DNA of 64,000 bases from Lactobacillaceae bacterium (lineage in GTDB: Bacteria > Bacillota > Bacilli > Lactobacillales > Lactobacillaceae), in contig JAITPD010000010.1 of NCBI GenBank assembly GCA_031289615.1, positions 1-64,000 of the forward strand. The letters are read 5' to 3'. The notes under the pieces were generated by a model. That model ran no database searches, was not told where the DNA came from, and saw only the letters and a list, made by a program, of their open reading frames with translations. Below, in pieces: positions 10,306 to 21,414 of this stretch (the first letter of the stretch is position 1; each line of letters starts with the position of its first letter). A program made the translations under genes and the position numbers.

Positions 10306-10449
10306 AAGAATGCCTCCCCATTTTTGAATAAATTAGCAACCTAAAGTATCACATTTTTAAGACAGATTGTCAAGCCCTAAGTACTAAGCTAAATCGGCGT
10401 AGCAATAGGGTTTTAAATTTTCGCTACAAGTATTATGTAAACTAGGTGC

Positions 10450-10595
10450 GGAAGGAGGATAATACTTCTCATTGTGGATGAAATTATAGCCTTAATCCAT
10501 CGCAAACAGCAGCCAAATATTCTATTCCGCCGCCCGTTCTCTGCTCAAAAAAATGGCTTAACTTCGACAAATCCGAAATCAAACCACCATTAACC
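10450..10595 (+). mobile_element. Degenerate remnant of an IS3-family transposase 3' end
   Basis: GGCTTAACTTCGACAAATCCGAAATCAAACC resembles the transposase end at the window start (GGCTTAACTCCGGTTGAAATCCGAAATCAAGCC) with a 2-nt deletion/frameshift. Confidence 0.45.
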
Positions 10596-10610
10596 AAAAT
10601 ATTTAAAAGT

Positions 10611-12587
10611 TTATTGACGTCCATAAAATGTATAAATTAACGAAGCTTTTCCCGGAACAGACTGATTACTGTGAACATAATATGGTGCTAGTTGATAATT
10701 TTCCAGGTTAACAACCCAGACCGGCTGTAGACTTGTAGTGTTATTAACGATTTTTATACGATATTTGCCAGCAGGGAACGCTTTTGAATTGATTAAAAAT
10801 TCTCCATTCCATTGTTTGTCATATTTCAGTGTAATTATTTTATGATTTTTTTCATTGATCAAAGTACCAGTAACTGTCGAATTCTCTGGCATTTGAATTG
10901 CTAAGTTGGAGATTCTTGTTTTCAAATCCACTGTTTGCTCGATAAACTGATTTGGCCTAAGTTGCAGTGGTCTTGCACCGTATTGAACCGAAAATTGACT
11001 CCTTTGCGCATTTACCACCACATCTTGCGGTTCCTTTTCAGGGGCACCAAATTGACTAATACCTATCCACAAGACTATGCCTACACTCAAAGCGCTGATG
11101 ATTCCACTCAAAATTGGTTTCAATGGTTGCTTCAAAGGCAACTCATCTTGATCACTTTGCTTAGCGATGAAAATAATCATCATCAACAGTGGCAGCATAA
11201 TCAATCCATACCGTGCCTCGGTCTCCCAAATAAATGTATGAAATGTGACATACCCGAGCAAAGTCAAACTCATGAGTAGTTGCAATCCACCCAGATGAGC
11301 ACTATTTTTTCTCCACAGGTTTTTCCAAATGGTCAAGAATGTAAAGAAATAAAAGGAGCTCCACAATATTTGTTGCAGAATCAGCGCAACATCAGATAAT
11401 TTTCGCTGGTTCTTTTGATACCAAGCTGGCGAATTTGTGTGCCCACCCGTATACGACTGTGGCAAAGTACTTCCATCAGTAAAAATGCTAAACTTACATG
11501 CAAAATGTTTTACTAATTCAACTGACTTATACCCATCTAGTCTTTTTGGAATTGCCTCTTTTAAATACTTTTCTCTCACAGCTTTATCTGGCATATTAAG
11601 AAGTTTTTTAACATCTGGTTCCGCATAAACACCACCATAATACCGATTTAACCCCATATTGATCCAAGAAGTTGGTGGTAGTTCATATTTTGCATTTGTC
11701 GTGTATTGTGCTGAATTCAAAATCGCACTCTTAACTGGAACAGAAAGGCCAAAACCAAGCATAACCAACAGAGCTGGAATTAAAACTACTTTTAGATTAT
11801 TCATTTTCCGGTTAATAAGCGTCCAGAGCACCCACAAGATGACCGCGACTGCAAAAACGACCAAGTTAGGCTTAATAATTTGCGCCATCATGACCAAAAT
11901 TACCAACAAAGCTCCTTGCCACAAACGCGTTTGTTTGTCATTGCTAGCCCAACGAATGATGAAATAGCTAATCCATGTCAACAAAAGTAAAACTGGAATA
12001 TCAGAATAAAAGACCTGAATTGCGTACGTATATGACAATGGTGCTAGAGCAAAGATGCTGATTAGGCCAAGCCGTAATACTGGTGTCTGCTTAAGTTTAC
12101 GAGCCATGTATAAAATTGAAGCCACAAACCCGTCATAAAACAACAATGCTAATCCATCAACCATAATGTTCAATGGTATGTGCACAAAATTAGTTAATTT
12201 AACAAACCAAGACAAGATAATTGCTAGCGGGGCATTGTTAGGATACCGCCAAAAATACGATAACGCTCCCCAATCATGATGTCCTAAAGCTAATTGTTCT
12301 GCTTGAAAATAGACACGCACAGGATCATGAAAAACGGAAGCAGGTGTGTAAATCAAGGCGAATAATTGGACGATAACCATGCCAATGAAGAGCAGCCAAA
12401 TGCCTGTATACATCAACTTAACAGAAACTTTTTTAAGCTCTGCCTTCCACAAATAAACATTTAAGAGGATCATCAAAAAGCCCATTAGTGGGATTATCGA
12501 GTTTTGAATGTTTAAATTAGCAAAAATTCCACCCAGCAAACATAAGAGCGTTAAAATGCTAATTAATTTTGAAATAACTCGCGCCAT
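10611..12587 (-). CDS. Integral-membrane glycosyltransferase (GT-C / ArnT-like) family protein
   Basis: 658 aa, many TM segments; HDPVRVYFQAEQLALGHHDWGALSYFWRYPNNAPLA and soluble C-terminal domain. Confidence 0.65.
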   Translation of the reverse strand: MARVISKLISILTLLCLLGGIFANLNIQNSIIPLMGFLMILLNVYLWKAELKKVSVKLMYTGIWLLFIGMVIVQLFALIYTPASVFHDPVRVYFQAEQLALGHHDWGALSYFWRYPNNAPLAIILSWFVKLTNFVHIPLNIMVDGLALLFYDGFVASILYMARKLKQTPVLRLGLISIFALAPLSYTYAIQVFYSDIPVLLLLTWISYFIIRWASNDKQTRLWQGALLVILVMMAQIIKPNLVVFAVAVILWVLWTLINRKMNNLKVVLIPALLVMLGFGLSVPVKSAILNSAQYTTNAKYELPPTSWINMGLNRYYGGVYAEPDVKKLLNMPDKAVREKYLKEAIPKRLDGYKSVELVKHFACKFSIFTDGSTLPQSYTGGHTNSPAWYQKNQRKLSDVALILQQILWSSFYFFTFLTIWKNLWRKNSAHLGGLQLLMSLTLLGYVTFHTFIWETEARYGLIMLPLLMMIIFIAKQSDQDELPLKQPLKPILSGIISALSVGIVLWIGISQFGAPEKEPQDVVVNAQRSQFSVQYGARPLQLRPNQFIEQTVDLKTRISNLAIQMPENSTVTGTLINEKNHKIITLKYDKQWNGEFLINSKAFPAGKYRIKIVNNTTSLQPVWVVNLENYQLAPYYVHSNQSVPGKASLIYTFYGRQ

Positions 12588-12700
12588 TTACTACTCCAAA
12601 AATTTCGCGTTAAAACACCGCGATTATTTGCTAATACCTTACTTTAAAACTTTAGCATATTTAAGGCCGACATCTTTAAATTCCATGAGCAACCACTATA

Positions 12701-13513
12701 TTACAACACATATGTTTCAAGTGCTTGTGCCACGCCCGAATCATTATTGCTAGCTGTTTGCACATTTGCAATATCCTTAATCCGGTCAATCGCGTTTTCC
12801 ATTGCGACCCCAACTCCGGCAACTTCAATCATAGTCAAATCATTTTCCTGATCTCCAATCGCCATCGTCTGGCTCATATCAACTCCAAGCTCGCGTGCCA
12901 ATGCAATCAAAGCGTTTCCTTTTGAAGCTTGCTTATTAATAAATTCGAGATTATTTGCTGTAGAACGAATCACAGAAACAGCGTCCGATATTAATGCGGG
13001 GATGCGCGCTTGGATTTCGTCTAGTTCGTTTACTTCCGCATTGGCAATTCCTTTGATGATTTCAACATCATGCAGTGCTTCATCATCTTCTAAAACATAC
13101 AAAGGTAAATTAACCAGTGAATTTTCAAAACTAGCCCATGGATGAACGCGATGATTAGTTGTATATGCCGAATCTTGGCTCTCCACTTGAATGTACGTAG
13201 AATTTGCTTGCATAAATTGATTAATCATTTTCCAATTTGTTAAGCTTAATGGCGTGGCAAATAAAATCTTAGATCCATCGGCCGTTTGCATTAAGCCACC
13301 GTTATGCGTAATTACATATTGGTCTGAGCCAGTGATGCCTAGCTCGTTTAAAATTGGCCGCACACCCGTCAAAGGCCTTCCAGTGGTAATCACAATCTTA
13401 ATACCCTGTTCGAGCGCCATAGTAATTGCTTGGTGCACAGCTGGCGTCACCTCGTGTTGATCATTTAACAGTGTTCCGTCAATATCAATTGAAACAATTT
13501 TAATATCACTCAT
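12701..13513 (-). CDS. Cof-type HAD-IIB family hydrolase
   Basis: MSDIKIVSIDIDGTLLNDQHEVTPAVHQAI...; C-terminal AIGDQENDLTMIEVAGVGVAMENA. Confidence 0.92.
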   Translation of the reverse strand: MSDIKIVSIDIDGTLLNDQHEVTPAVHQAITMALEQGIKIVITTGRPLTGVRPILNELGITGSDQYVITHNGGLMQTADGSKILFATPLSLTNWKMINQFMQANSTYIQVESQDSAYTTNHRVHPWASFENSLVNLPLYVLEDDEALHDVEIIKGIANAEVNELDEIQARIPALISDAVSVIRSTANNLEFINKQASKGNALIALARELGVDMSQTMAIGDQENDLTMIEVAGVGVAMENAIDRIKDIANVQTASNNDSGVAQALETYVL

Positions 13514-13561
13514 TGTAAACTTCCTCTTATTTTTTGCATATCTCAATTATGCTAATTATAT

Positions 13562-13762
13562 AATATTGGGATTTGGTTGATCAGCTTCGCTAAAGATTCT
13601 TTACGTTCGGATTTCCCTACACGAATCGAGGTTCAAGGCGAAATAATTCGCCAATTTAACTAACTGTTGGGACCTAGTGTTAGTTAAATGGTGCACCCCG
13701 ATTCGGCAGGAAAGCACATCCGACGACAGAATCGCTACACTGATCAAGAAAAGTCCAATATT
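13562..13762 (+). repeat. Structured intergenic element, copy A (201 bp)
   Basis: Starts AATATTGG, ends CCAATATT; long imperfect inverted repeat (TTGATCAGCTTCGCTAAAGATTCTTTACGTTCGGA ... TCCGACGACAGAATCGCTACACTGATCAA) enclosing two hairpins. Confidence 0.85.
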
Positions 13763-13896
13763 TTGATGGCAAAGGTACTACATATTAAGTACTATCCATT
13801 ATTTCAATTATAAAGCAAAAGGAGGCTGAACCGTTATCCGAATAGCTCCAGATTTATCGATTCATACCTCTTTTCTAAACTTCTAAATTTTTTAAA

Positions 13897-14862
13897 TTAT
13901 AACTTGCCCAGATTTGACATCATCACCCCACCGATGACCACTAAGATCGAACCGATGACTGCAAAGACCAGTTGACGCTTTGATTTCTTTTCGCCAAGAA
14001 TATAAATCCCACCAAAGACACCGACGATGATTCCCATCTGTGACAACGTAGCCGCAACGGCCTGTCCGACTTGAGGGTTAGCAGCAGAAATGAACATGAA
14101 GACATTTCCAGTTGCCCATACCAAACCAGTCAAGATATTGCGCCAAGTCCACTTTTCAAACATAATCTTGCGTTCCTTCAAGAAGAAAATCACAATAATC
14201 AATGCTCCCAAGACTTGTCCAATTGACTGAGGACCGACAATTGCCGTCATATAGTACAAACCAGTATCGTGTGGTGCGTTGTGCAATGCATTTGGAATAT
14301 AGCCAACCTTATTCAACAGATTTGGGAACACGAAGTACATCATGTAACCAATCGTTGAAATAATCACAGCAATCATTCCTGCTCCAAAATTGTGATCTGG
14401 ATTAGCAATCTTTGAGCCTCTTGAATCAGGCAATGACGTGAACACTGCTCCGATGACAACTGAAAGAATTGCCAATGAACCAAAGAGCCACATCTTACCA
14501 GTCTGCCATTCTCCTAATACAGCGGCAGCCATCAACGCGTTGGTGATGATTTGTCCAGCTGTAGAAAGCGGATTACCAACAGAAACACCCATCTTTTTGA
14601 AACCAATGAATTGGCCGGCAGTTCCAACAGCCCAAAAGAGGCCTGAAACAAATCCGACAACCCAAATTCTAGGATTAAAAGCAAATTCAGCTCCAGCGTT
14701 TGGTAAAACATACAACAACATGGTACCGATACCAAAAATCATTGCACCAAAAGTCATTCCTAGAGTTCCCTGTCCAGCAGAGCCCCCCATTTTAGTTGTG
14801 ACAATTCCCACAGCACCCCAGGCTAAAGCTGGGATCAACGCGATTAATAATGAAGCATGCAT
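13897..14862 (-). CDS. GRP-family sugar uptake transporter (RbsU/GlcU-like)
   Basis: 321 aa; LLIALIPALAWGAVGIVTTKMGGSAGQGTLGMTFGA..., GGIYILGEKKSKRQL. Confidence 0.88.
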   Translation of the reverse strand: MHASLLIALIPALAWGAVGIVTTKMGGSAGQGTLGMTFGAMIFGIGTMLLYVLPNAGAEFAFNPRIWVVGFVSGLFWAVGTAGQFIGFKKMGVSVGNPLSTAGQIITNALMAAAVLGEWQTGKMWLFGSLAILSVVIGAVFTSLPDSRGSKIANPDHNFGAGMIAVIISTIGYMMYFVFPNLLNKVGYIPNALHNAPHDTGLYYMTAIVGPQSIGQVLGALIIVIFFLKERKIMFEKWTWRNILTGLVWATGNVFMFISAANPQVGQAVAATLSQMGIIVGVFGGIYILGEKKSKRQLVFAVIGSILVVIGGVMMSNLGKL

Positions 14863-14932
14863 TGTTAGTTCCTCAATAATTTCTATAAAATACGTGAGCT
14901 TTTTTCTTCACTTGTAAAAGTTTACCACATTT

Positions 14933-14946
14933 TGTAAGCGTTTGCG
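14933..14946. promoter_or_regulatory. cre (CcpA) site
   Basis: TGTAAGCGTTTGCG matches TGWAARCGYTWNCW at 13/14, about 70 bp upstream of the sugar transporter. Confidence 0.65.
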
Positions 14947-15156
14947 TAAAAAAGTACCATTTTATTTAAATAAACAAAAAAACAAGCTCAAATGAACTTG
15001 TTTTCCAGATTCTCAATGCTTTTGAAACCAATCACTTGACTTCAAAACTACCTCAAGAATAATCTAACCCGTTAAATTAAAGAACGTTAATTACTGGCTA
15101 AATGTTTTAAACCTTTCGATCTGCATTATTTAGCACAGATAATTTAGCGAACTAAA

Positions 15157-15429
15157 TTACTTAACTGAATCCTTCAATCCCTTACCAGGCTTGAATGCTG
15201 GGATCTTTGATGCTGGGATATCAATTTCTTCGTTAGTTTGTGGGTTGCGGCCCTTACGGGCTGCACGTGTACGAACTTCGAAAGTACCGAATCCGATCAA
15301 TTGAACCTTTTCTCCAGCAGACAATTCTTCTTGAATTGCTGCGAAAGTTGCGTCAACTGCAGTAGTTGCATCTTTCTTTGAGAAACCTGCTTCTGCTACC
15401 TTGTTGATCAAGTCTTGCTTGTTAGCCAT
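15157..15429 (-). CDS. hup: HU family DNA-binding protein
   Basis: [29 protein letters not shown]...[20 protein letters not shown]; start corrected from 15519. Confidence 0.97.
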   Translation of the reverse strand: MANKQDLINKVAEAGFSKKDATTAVDATFAAIQEELSAGEKVQLIGFGTFEVRTRAARKGRNPQTNEEIDIPASKIPAFKPGKGLKDSVK

Positions 15430-15636
15430 TAGACTATCCTCCTGATTTGTGAAAATCACATTATAAGTCCATAAAGCACAATACTTTATGTCGTAATTAA
15501 ATTTATCATAGTTCTGCATTTATCACAAGTGTTTTTATATGAAAAACGTTGTTATAATGCGTTTTGTAACCGATTTTACACAAAAATTCAATTTTTTCTT
15601 ACAAAAAAACAACAATTTATCCTTAAAATCGAACAA

Positions 15637-16947
15637 TTATGTCCGAGCTCGTTTGATGATATGCACAGGCGTTCCGGTAAAGTCAAACGCCTTTCGAATC
15701 TGGTTTTCCAAGAAACGTTCATACGAAAAGTGCATCAATTCTGGTTCATTCACAAACACTACAAATGTTGGTGGCTGAATTGAAACCTGGGTCGCATAAT
15801 AAACTCGGAGGCGCTTTCCATTTCGATTAGGAGCAGGATTTAGAGCCAAGGCATCCATAATGACTTCATTTAGAACTGAAGACTGGATCCGACGTTGATG
15901 ATTATCGTTAACTTGCTTAATGATCTCAGGAAGCTTATTTAAACGTTGCTTTGTCAATGCAGACACGAAAATAATTGGTGCATAAGACAAATATTGAAAC
16001 TCTGCGCGAATCGTTTCTTCAAATTCCTTCATTGTGTGGTCATCTTTTTCAAGCGTATCCCACTTATTGACCACGATAATCACTGCACGGCCAGCCTCAT
16101 GCGCATAACCGGCAACGTGCTTGTCCTGGTCGCGAATACCTTCTTCGGCATTTAGAACCATCAGCACAACGTTAGAATCATCAATTGCACGCATAGCACG
16201 CATAACAGAGTACTTTTCAGTATTCTCGTAGACTTTTCCACGCTTTCGAATCCCCGCAGTATCAACCATTGTAAATTCGTCGCCACTAGGGGTCGTAAAC
16301 TTCGTGTCAATGGCATCACGAGTTGTTCCTGCGATGTCTGACACAATGACCCGTTCTTCTCCAAGCATTGCGTTAACTAACGAAGACTTTCCAACATTAG
16401 GCCGCCCGATAAATGAGAAACGAATCGTATCATCATCAGGCACTCCATCATCAGAAGGGAAATGCTTCACCACTTCATCCAATAAATCGCCCAAACCGGT
16501 TCCGTGCGATCCTGAAATTGGGAAAGGTTCGCCAAGTCCAAGCGCATAGAAATCAAAAATATCATTGCGCATTTCAAAGTTGTCGACCTTATTTACGGCC
16601 AATACAACCGGCTTATTCGTCTTGTATAACATTTTAGCAACTTGTTCGTCGGCGTCTGTGAGCCCTTCACGTCCTGAAACCATAAAGACAATCACATCAG
16701 CTTCATCCATGGCTATTTCAGCCTGTTGCTTGATTTCTGTCATGAACGGCTCGTCGCTCATTTCAATTCCACCAGTATCAATCAAGTGGAATTCATGTGT
16801 CAACCATTCTGCACGGGTATAAATTCGATCACGTGTGACTCCCGGAGTGTCCTCAACGATCGAAATTCGATCGCCCGCAATTCGGTTGAAAATTGTCGAT
16901 TTACCAACATTTGGACGTCCGACAATGGCTACAACTGGATAGGCCAT
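15637..16947 (-). CDS. der: Ribosome biogenesis GTPase Der (EngA)
   Basis: 436 aa; two G domains ([18 protein letters not shown]). Confidence 0.98.
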   Translation of the reverse strand: MAYPVVAIVGRPNVGKSTIFNRIAGDRISIVEDTPGVTRDRIYTRAEWLTHEFHLIDTGGIEMSDEPFMTEIKQQAEIAMDEADVIVFMVSGREGLTDADEQVAKMLYKTNKPVVLAVNKVDNFEMRNDIFDFYALGLGEPFPISGSHGTGLGDLLDEVVKHFPSDDGVPDDDTIRFSFIGRPNVGKSSLVNAMLGEERVIVSDIAGTTRDAIDTKFTTPSGDEFTMVDTAGIRKRGKVYENTEKYSVMRAMRAIDDSNVVLMVLNAEEGIRDQDKHVAGYAHEAGRAVIIVVNKWDTLEKDDHTMKEFEETIRAEFQYLSYAPIIFVSALTKQRLNKLPEIIKQVNDNHQRRIQSSVLNEVIMDALALNPAPNRNGKRLRVYYATQVSIQPPTFVVFVNEPELMHFSYERFLENQIRKAFDFTGTPVHIIKRART

Positions 16948-17076
16948 AGCTACCTCTTTTCTGCTTCTTTCAAAGCTACTATCTAATAATTCACAATACT
17001 GTAATTATATCATCTTTTCATTATTCTACATTTTAACGAACTTAATTATTCTTTACTGCTCGTGATTAAAATGAAA

Positions 17077-17101
17077 AGGCAGAACCATGAAAGTTCTACC
17101 T
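17077..17101 (-). terminator. Intrinsic terminator of rpsA
   Basis: AGGTAGAAC-TTTCATG-GTTCTGCCT followed by TTTTC on the minus strand. Confidence 0.75.
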
Positions 17102-17165
17102 CTTCATCTTATTATTCAATTAGCTTTCTCAAACTAACCATCCCTCACCTAAATGAGTTTAATGA

Positions 17166-18428
17166 TTAATCGAAGTCCTTCAAGTTGAACAAGTCACCCA
17201 AAGTTGCATTTCCTTCTTCTTCAGAAGTTGAATAGTTCATTGGTGCTGATTCGCGTTGGTTATTGCGACGTCCGCCACCATTATTGCTGTTGTTATTGTT
17301 GCGACGTGGACGACGTTCTCCATCGTTGCTGCTTCCACCTTCGCGGGCAGGAGCTTCAGTCAATGCCTTGATTGACAATGACAAACGTTGCTTGTCAGGG
17401 TTAACTTCAAGTACCTTAACTTCAACCTTGTCTCCAGCCTTCAAAACATCTGAAGGGTTGTCAACGTGTTGGTGTGAAATTTGTGAAACGTGAACCAAAC
17501 CTTCAACTCCAGGGAACACTTCAACGAATGCTCCAAAGTCAACTACGCGCTTAACAGTTCCTTCAAGAACAGTTCCTTCAGGGGCCTTTTCAGCTGCAGC
17601 TTCCCAAGGTCCAGGTTGCGTTGCCTTGATCGACAATGAGATACGTTCCTTTTCGGCATCCAATCCCAAAACCTTAACCTTAACGTCTTCACCAACAGAC
17701 AATACATCTGAAGGTTGTGAAACGCGTTCGTGAGAGATTTCAGAAACGTGAACCAATCCGTCAACACCACCAAGGTCGATGAATGCTCCGAAGTTAGTCA
17801 TCCGAGCAACCTTACCTTCGACAATGTCCCCAACTGTCATCTCTTCAAAGACGCGCTTCAAAGCTTCTGAGCGTTCTTCGTTCAAAACAGCCTTACGTGA
17901 CAAAATCAAACGTGATTCTGCTGAATTAATTTCAATAATCTTTGCCTTGATTGTTTGACCCTTATATTGGTTCAAATCTTGGACAAAGCGATTTTCGATC
18001 ATTGAAGCTGGTACGAATCCGCGAACTCCAGCAACGTCAACAACCAAACCACCCTTAACAACTTGAGTTACAGGTGCTTCAACAATGTCGTCTTCGTTGT
18101 ACTTGCTTGCGATTTCATCCCATGCACGACGAGCTTCTAATTGGCGCTTTGAAAGGATCCATGAGTATCCCTCTTTTTCAGAAGTGATAGGCATCTTAAC
18201 TACCGCTTCAATCACGTCACCAACCTTGACCAAGTCATTGACGTCGGCATCACGGTCTGCAGTCAATTCACGCGCTGGAATTACACCTTCAACACCGGCA
18301 CCATCAATACCAACTACCACTTGGCGGGCATCATCAATAGCCAAGACTTCACCCTTAACGACATCACCGACTTTTACATCTGGTTGTGCGTCTAAGGCTG
18401 CCAATAGCTCGTTGTTTTCTTCGTTCAT
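17166..18428 (-). CDS. rpsA: 30S ribosomal protein S1
   Basis: 420 aa, four S1 repeats ([38 protein letters not shown]). Confidence 0.97.
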   Translation of the reverse strand: MNEENNELLAALDAQPDVKVGDVVKGEVLAIDDARQVVVGIDGAGVEGVIPARELTADRDADVNDLVKVGDVIEAVVKMPITSEKEGYSWILSKRQLEARRAWDEIASKYNEDDIVEAPVTQVVKGGLVVDVAGVRGFVPASMIENRFVQDLNQYKGQTIKAKIIEINSAESRLILSRKAVLNEERSEALKRVFEEMTVGDIVEGKVARMTNFGAFIDLGGVDGLVHVSEISHERVSQPSDVLSVGEDVKVKVLGLDAEKERISLSIKATQPGPWEAAAEKAPEGTVLEGTVKRVVDFGAFVEVFPGVEGLVHVSQISHQHVDNPSDVLKAGDKVEVKVLEVNPDKQRLSLSIKALTEAPAREGGSSNDGERRPRRNNNNSNNGGGRRNNQRESAPMNYSTSEEEGNATLGDLFNLKDFD

Positions 18429-18555
18429 TACAATAAATCCTCCTGGTCACACGAATGTGATAATACACTAATTATAAAGTAAATCATTTTTAATTACTAG
18501 TGTTTTCGTGTGACATTTTATCATTTAATTTCGACTATGATAGTCGGCTTGTACG

Positions 18556-19230
18556 TTACTCCGCATTTTTAGTGGTAATCACATGCTTTACCGCATCGAC
18601 AACACCTTGAATTGATAGTCCCGTAGTATCTAATTGTACCGCATCTTCAGCCTTTTTTAAAGGACTAATCTCTCGATGTGAATCTAAATAGTCTCGATGC
18701 TCGACCGCTTGCTCGATTTCGGCGAGTGTTTCAGTCATTCCTTTGGCTTGATTTTCCTTGAAACGACGAACCGCCCGTTCATGAACTGACGCTACTAAGA
18801 AAATTTTAACTTCGGCGTTTGGAAGCACAGTCGTCCCAATATCACGGCCATCCATGACCACTCCACCATTACTGGCAATTTGTCTTTGTAACTCAGTCAT
18901 CGCTGTTCTAACGGCTCCATATGCTGAAACTGCTGAGACATTAGCCGTGACTTCCGAAGAACGAATCTCAGCTGTAACCTCTTGTCCATTGAGAAAAACT
19001 TTTTGGACTGGTTCGCCCGGAGCAAACGTAATTTTGAGCTCAGGCAACAATTGTTCAATCGCTGCTTCATTTTTTGGATCAAGTCCAGCTTGAAGAGCAG
19101 CCAAAGTAATCGCTCGGTACATTGCCCCAGTATCGACGTATACAAATTTTAAATCATTCGCTAAAATCTTGGCAATTGTTGATTTACCCGCCGAAGCAGG
19201 ACCATCAATTGCGATTTGGATGGGATTCAT
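18556..19230 (-). CDS. cmk: Cytidylate kinase
   Basis: [40 protein letters not shown]; start corrected from 19257. Confidence 0.97.
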   Translation of the reverse strand: MNPIQIAIDGPASAGKSTIAKILANDLKFVYVDTGAMYRAITLAALQAGLDPKNEAAIEQLLPELKITFAPGEPVQKVFLNGQEVTAEIRSSEVTANVSAVSAYGAVRTAMTELQRQIASNGGVVMDGRDIGTTVLPNAEVKIFLVASVHERAVRRFKENQAKGMTETLAEIEQAVEHRDYLDSHREISPLKKAEDAVQLDTTGLSIQGVVDAVKHVITTKNAE

Positions 19231-19273
19231 AATATTCACCTTTCTCGTATTTTTCAATAAATAATCTTACCAT

Positions 19274-19318
19274 AAAAAAAGTGGCATGGGACAACTTTTA
19301 TCCCGATTACCACTTGTA
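19274..19318 (-). terminator. Intrinsic terminator after the LysM gene
   Basis: AAGTGG...CGGGA...TCCC...CCACTT followed by a minus-strand T-run. Confidence 0.7.
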
Positions 19319-19322
19319 ATTA

Positions 19323-19892
19323 CTATTTAATTTTAACGTCACGCCCAACCCACTGAGAATAATTGTCGGCAGTCAAGCCAGGGTTCAATGAATAAAGCTG
19401 TTCAACAGTGACATTGTTTTGAGCAGCAAAGCCATACAGAGTTGGTCGATCAGCTGGCAATTCCAACTTCACAGTACTTTGAGCAGCTTCAGATGAAGAC
19501 TTGGCTGCGGCTTCAGAAGATTCCTTAGCTGCTTGCTCGGACGCTGCTTTTTCTGAGGCAGCCTTTTTCGAAGCAACCTTCTCAGATGAAGCTTTTTTAG
19601 CAGAAGAACTTTTATTGACTACTTTTGAAGTTGAGGTCGTTGTTTTATTTTCAGAAGACAAAGATTCAACAGCAGTCGTTTGATTATTAGCATTAGGCTG
19701 ATTTAGTTCCTTTAAATAATTGTAAACCGGCACAAATGCCAACAATAAAATAACCGTCATCAATAATCCGACAACTAAGCTGACCCGTTTTGTTTTCTTT
19801 CGATTAGCAGTCCGCGAATACTTTTTAACGGCGTCCTCTTCTTCAAATGATGCGTCCCAAGGCTTTTGTTGATTTTGATCATTCTTGTCCAT
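19323..19892 (-). CDS. Membrane-anchored LysM-domain protein
   Basis: TM segment, Ser/Ala/Lys-rich linker, C-terminal LysM (LYGFAAQNNVTVEQLYSLNPGLTADNYSQWVGRDVKIK). Confidence 0.85.
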   Translation of the reverse strand: MDKNDQNQQKPWDASFEEEDAVKKYSRTANRKKTKRVSLVVGLLMTVILLLAFVPVYNYLKELNQPNANNQTTAVESLSSENKTTTSTSKVVNKSSSAKKASSEKVASKKAASEKAASEQAAKESSEAAAKSSSEAAQSTVKLELPADRPTLYGFAAQNNVTVEQLYSLNPGLTADNYSQWVGRDVKIK

Positions 19893-19974
19893 TTTAGGGA
19901 ACCCCCGTACTCGTTTTTTAGTACTTTAAAGGTATCACAAAAAACAGTTGAAACAAAACACTCACGGCTGGTCT

Positions 19975-21414
19975 TTACCTTAAATTAAAAAGTTTACCAA
20001 TTTGTTCATTCCATTGTGGTAAATCTGAATGAATTTTGATTGATTGGTCCTTTTTTTCAAGTCCAATTTCTTCAAGCGACCAATCACTTCCAACTGATTC
20101 AAATTCGTGGTCAAATGAATGACTATTCTCAAATGCGCTCAATAAAAATGCTCGTAAGCCCGATTTTAATTGCGCATATTCAACTAACTGCCGCAGCCCT
20201 GACAAACGTTGTCCGCGTCGTCGTTCAAACATTTCAGTAATCTGCCGTTTTGAATAACCCTTTTGCCGATAAAAATTAATTAAATCAAACTGTTGTTGCC
20301 CGATTTCATCTGCATCAGCATGCCCGTCAATCATTTTGATAATAGCTTGTTCTGTTGGCAATGTTAGATTTATCATAGCTGTTTGGAGAAATTCATCCCC
20401 CTGTGCATACAATAAAATCGCAGCTGAAGTTTGTCCATCACGGCCAGCTCGCCCAAATTCTTGCAGATAATTTGCTAAATCACTACTTAGTTGATAGTGG
20501 ATGACATAGCGGACATCGGCCTTATCCAGCCCCATTCCAAACGCAGAAGTCGCAGTCACTAAATCAATTTGTCCTAACATAAATTGGTGCTGAATTCGAT
20601 AACGATCCTGATTATCCAAGCCGGCGTGGTAGTCCATGACCCGAAGACCCGTTTCAGATGATAACCATTGAGCCATTTGCGTTGCTTTACGACGTGATGA
20701 AAAATAAATAATCCCGGGTCCTTGTAATTGCTGTACTAATGTTAACAAGCTTTTCTGTTTTTGTTGCTCATTTTCAAAACGCTCATTGTGCAAATAAATA
20801 TTGGCTCGATCAACAGATTGCTGATACAAAAACATTTGCTCTTTTGGTAAGTTAAATGGTGCAATGATTTTTTCAAGCACTGCATGCGTTGCCGTAGCTG
20901 TTAACATCAACAATTGTGGCCGACCGAGCTGCTGATGAATTTGAGGCAGATTTAAATATTCTGGTCGAAAATCCGGCCCCCAGCTTGCAATAATATGTGC
21001 TTCATCAACTACTAACAAATTCAGCTTAATTCGTTGCAATGCACTGATTACGGCTCTTTCGCCTAACATTTCTGGTGAGATAAATAAAAATTGATACTGA
21101 TGCAGTGTGTTTAAAATTGTTTCTCGTTCAGCACGGGTCAGATTTGAATTTAAGGCCACGACTCGCCGTTCGCCACTATAATTCAAGCGAGCGACTTGAT
21201 CTTGCATCAATGATAACAAAGGTGTCACGACGATCACCAATCCTTCGCGCATCTCACCTATCATCTGATAAATCAAACTTTTCCCGCCACCAGTCGGCAA
21301 CAACGCCACAGTATTTTTTCCAGCCAAAAGCGCTTCTATAATCTCTGATTGGCCTGGCTTGAAACTAGTAAAACCAAAATTATCAGCCAGGACTTGTTCT
21401 AATCTCTCGTTCAT
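19975..21414 (-). CDS. recQ: RecQ-family ATP-dependent DNA helicase
   Basis: 479 aa; LLPTGGGKSLIYQ, VDEAHIIASWGPDFRPEY, YLQEFGRAGRDGQ. Confidence 0.93.
   Translation of the reverse strand: MNERLEQVLADNFGFTSFKPGQSEIIEALLAGKNTVALLPTGGGKSLIYQMIGEMREGLVIVVTPLLSLMQDQVARLNYSGERRVVALNSNLTRAERETILNTLHQYQFLFISPEMLGERAVISALQRIKLNLLVVDEAHIIASWGPDFRPEYLNLPQIHQQLGRPQLLMLTATATHAVLEKIIAPFNLPKEQMFLYQQSVDRANIYLHNERFENEQQKQKSLLTLVQQLQGPGIIYFSSRRKATQMAQWLSSETGLRVMDYHAGLDNQDRYRIQHQFMLGQIDLVTATSAFGMGLDKADVRYVIHYQLSSDLANYLQEFGRAGRDGQTSAAILLYAQGDEFLQTAMINLTLPTEQAIIKMIDGHADADEIGQQQFDLINFYRQKGYSKRQITEMFERRRGQRLSGLRQLVEYAQLKSGLRAFLLSAFENSHSFDHEFESVGSDWSLEEIGLEKKDQSIKIHSDLPQWNEQIGKLFNLR

Noticed and set aside
10935-11279. 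114-aa plus-strand ORF (and similar antisense ORFs at 4620, 25754, 37899, 39942, 47494, 57231)
   Set aside because: All lie opposite well-supported minus-strand genes; no recognisable domains.
14438-14917. 159-aa plus-strand ORF
   Set aside because: Largely antisense to the GRP sugar transporter; product resembles no protein and is explained by codon bias on the opposite strand.
19501-19620. Ala/Ser/Lys repeat-rich stretch in the LysM gene as a tandem DNA repeat
   Set aside because: It encodes a typical low-complexity wall-spanning linker (KKAASEKAASEQAAKESSEAA), not a distinct repeat element.
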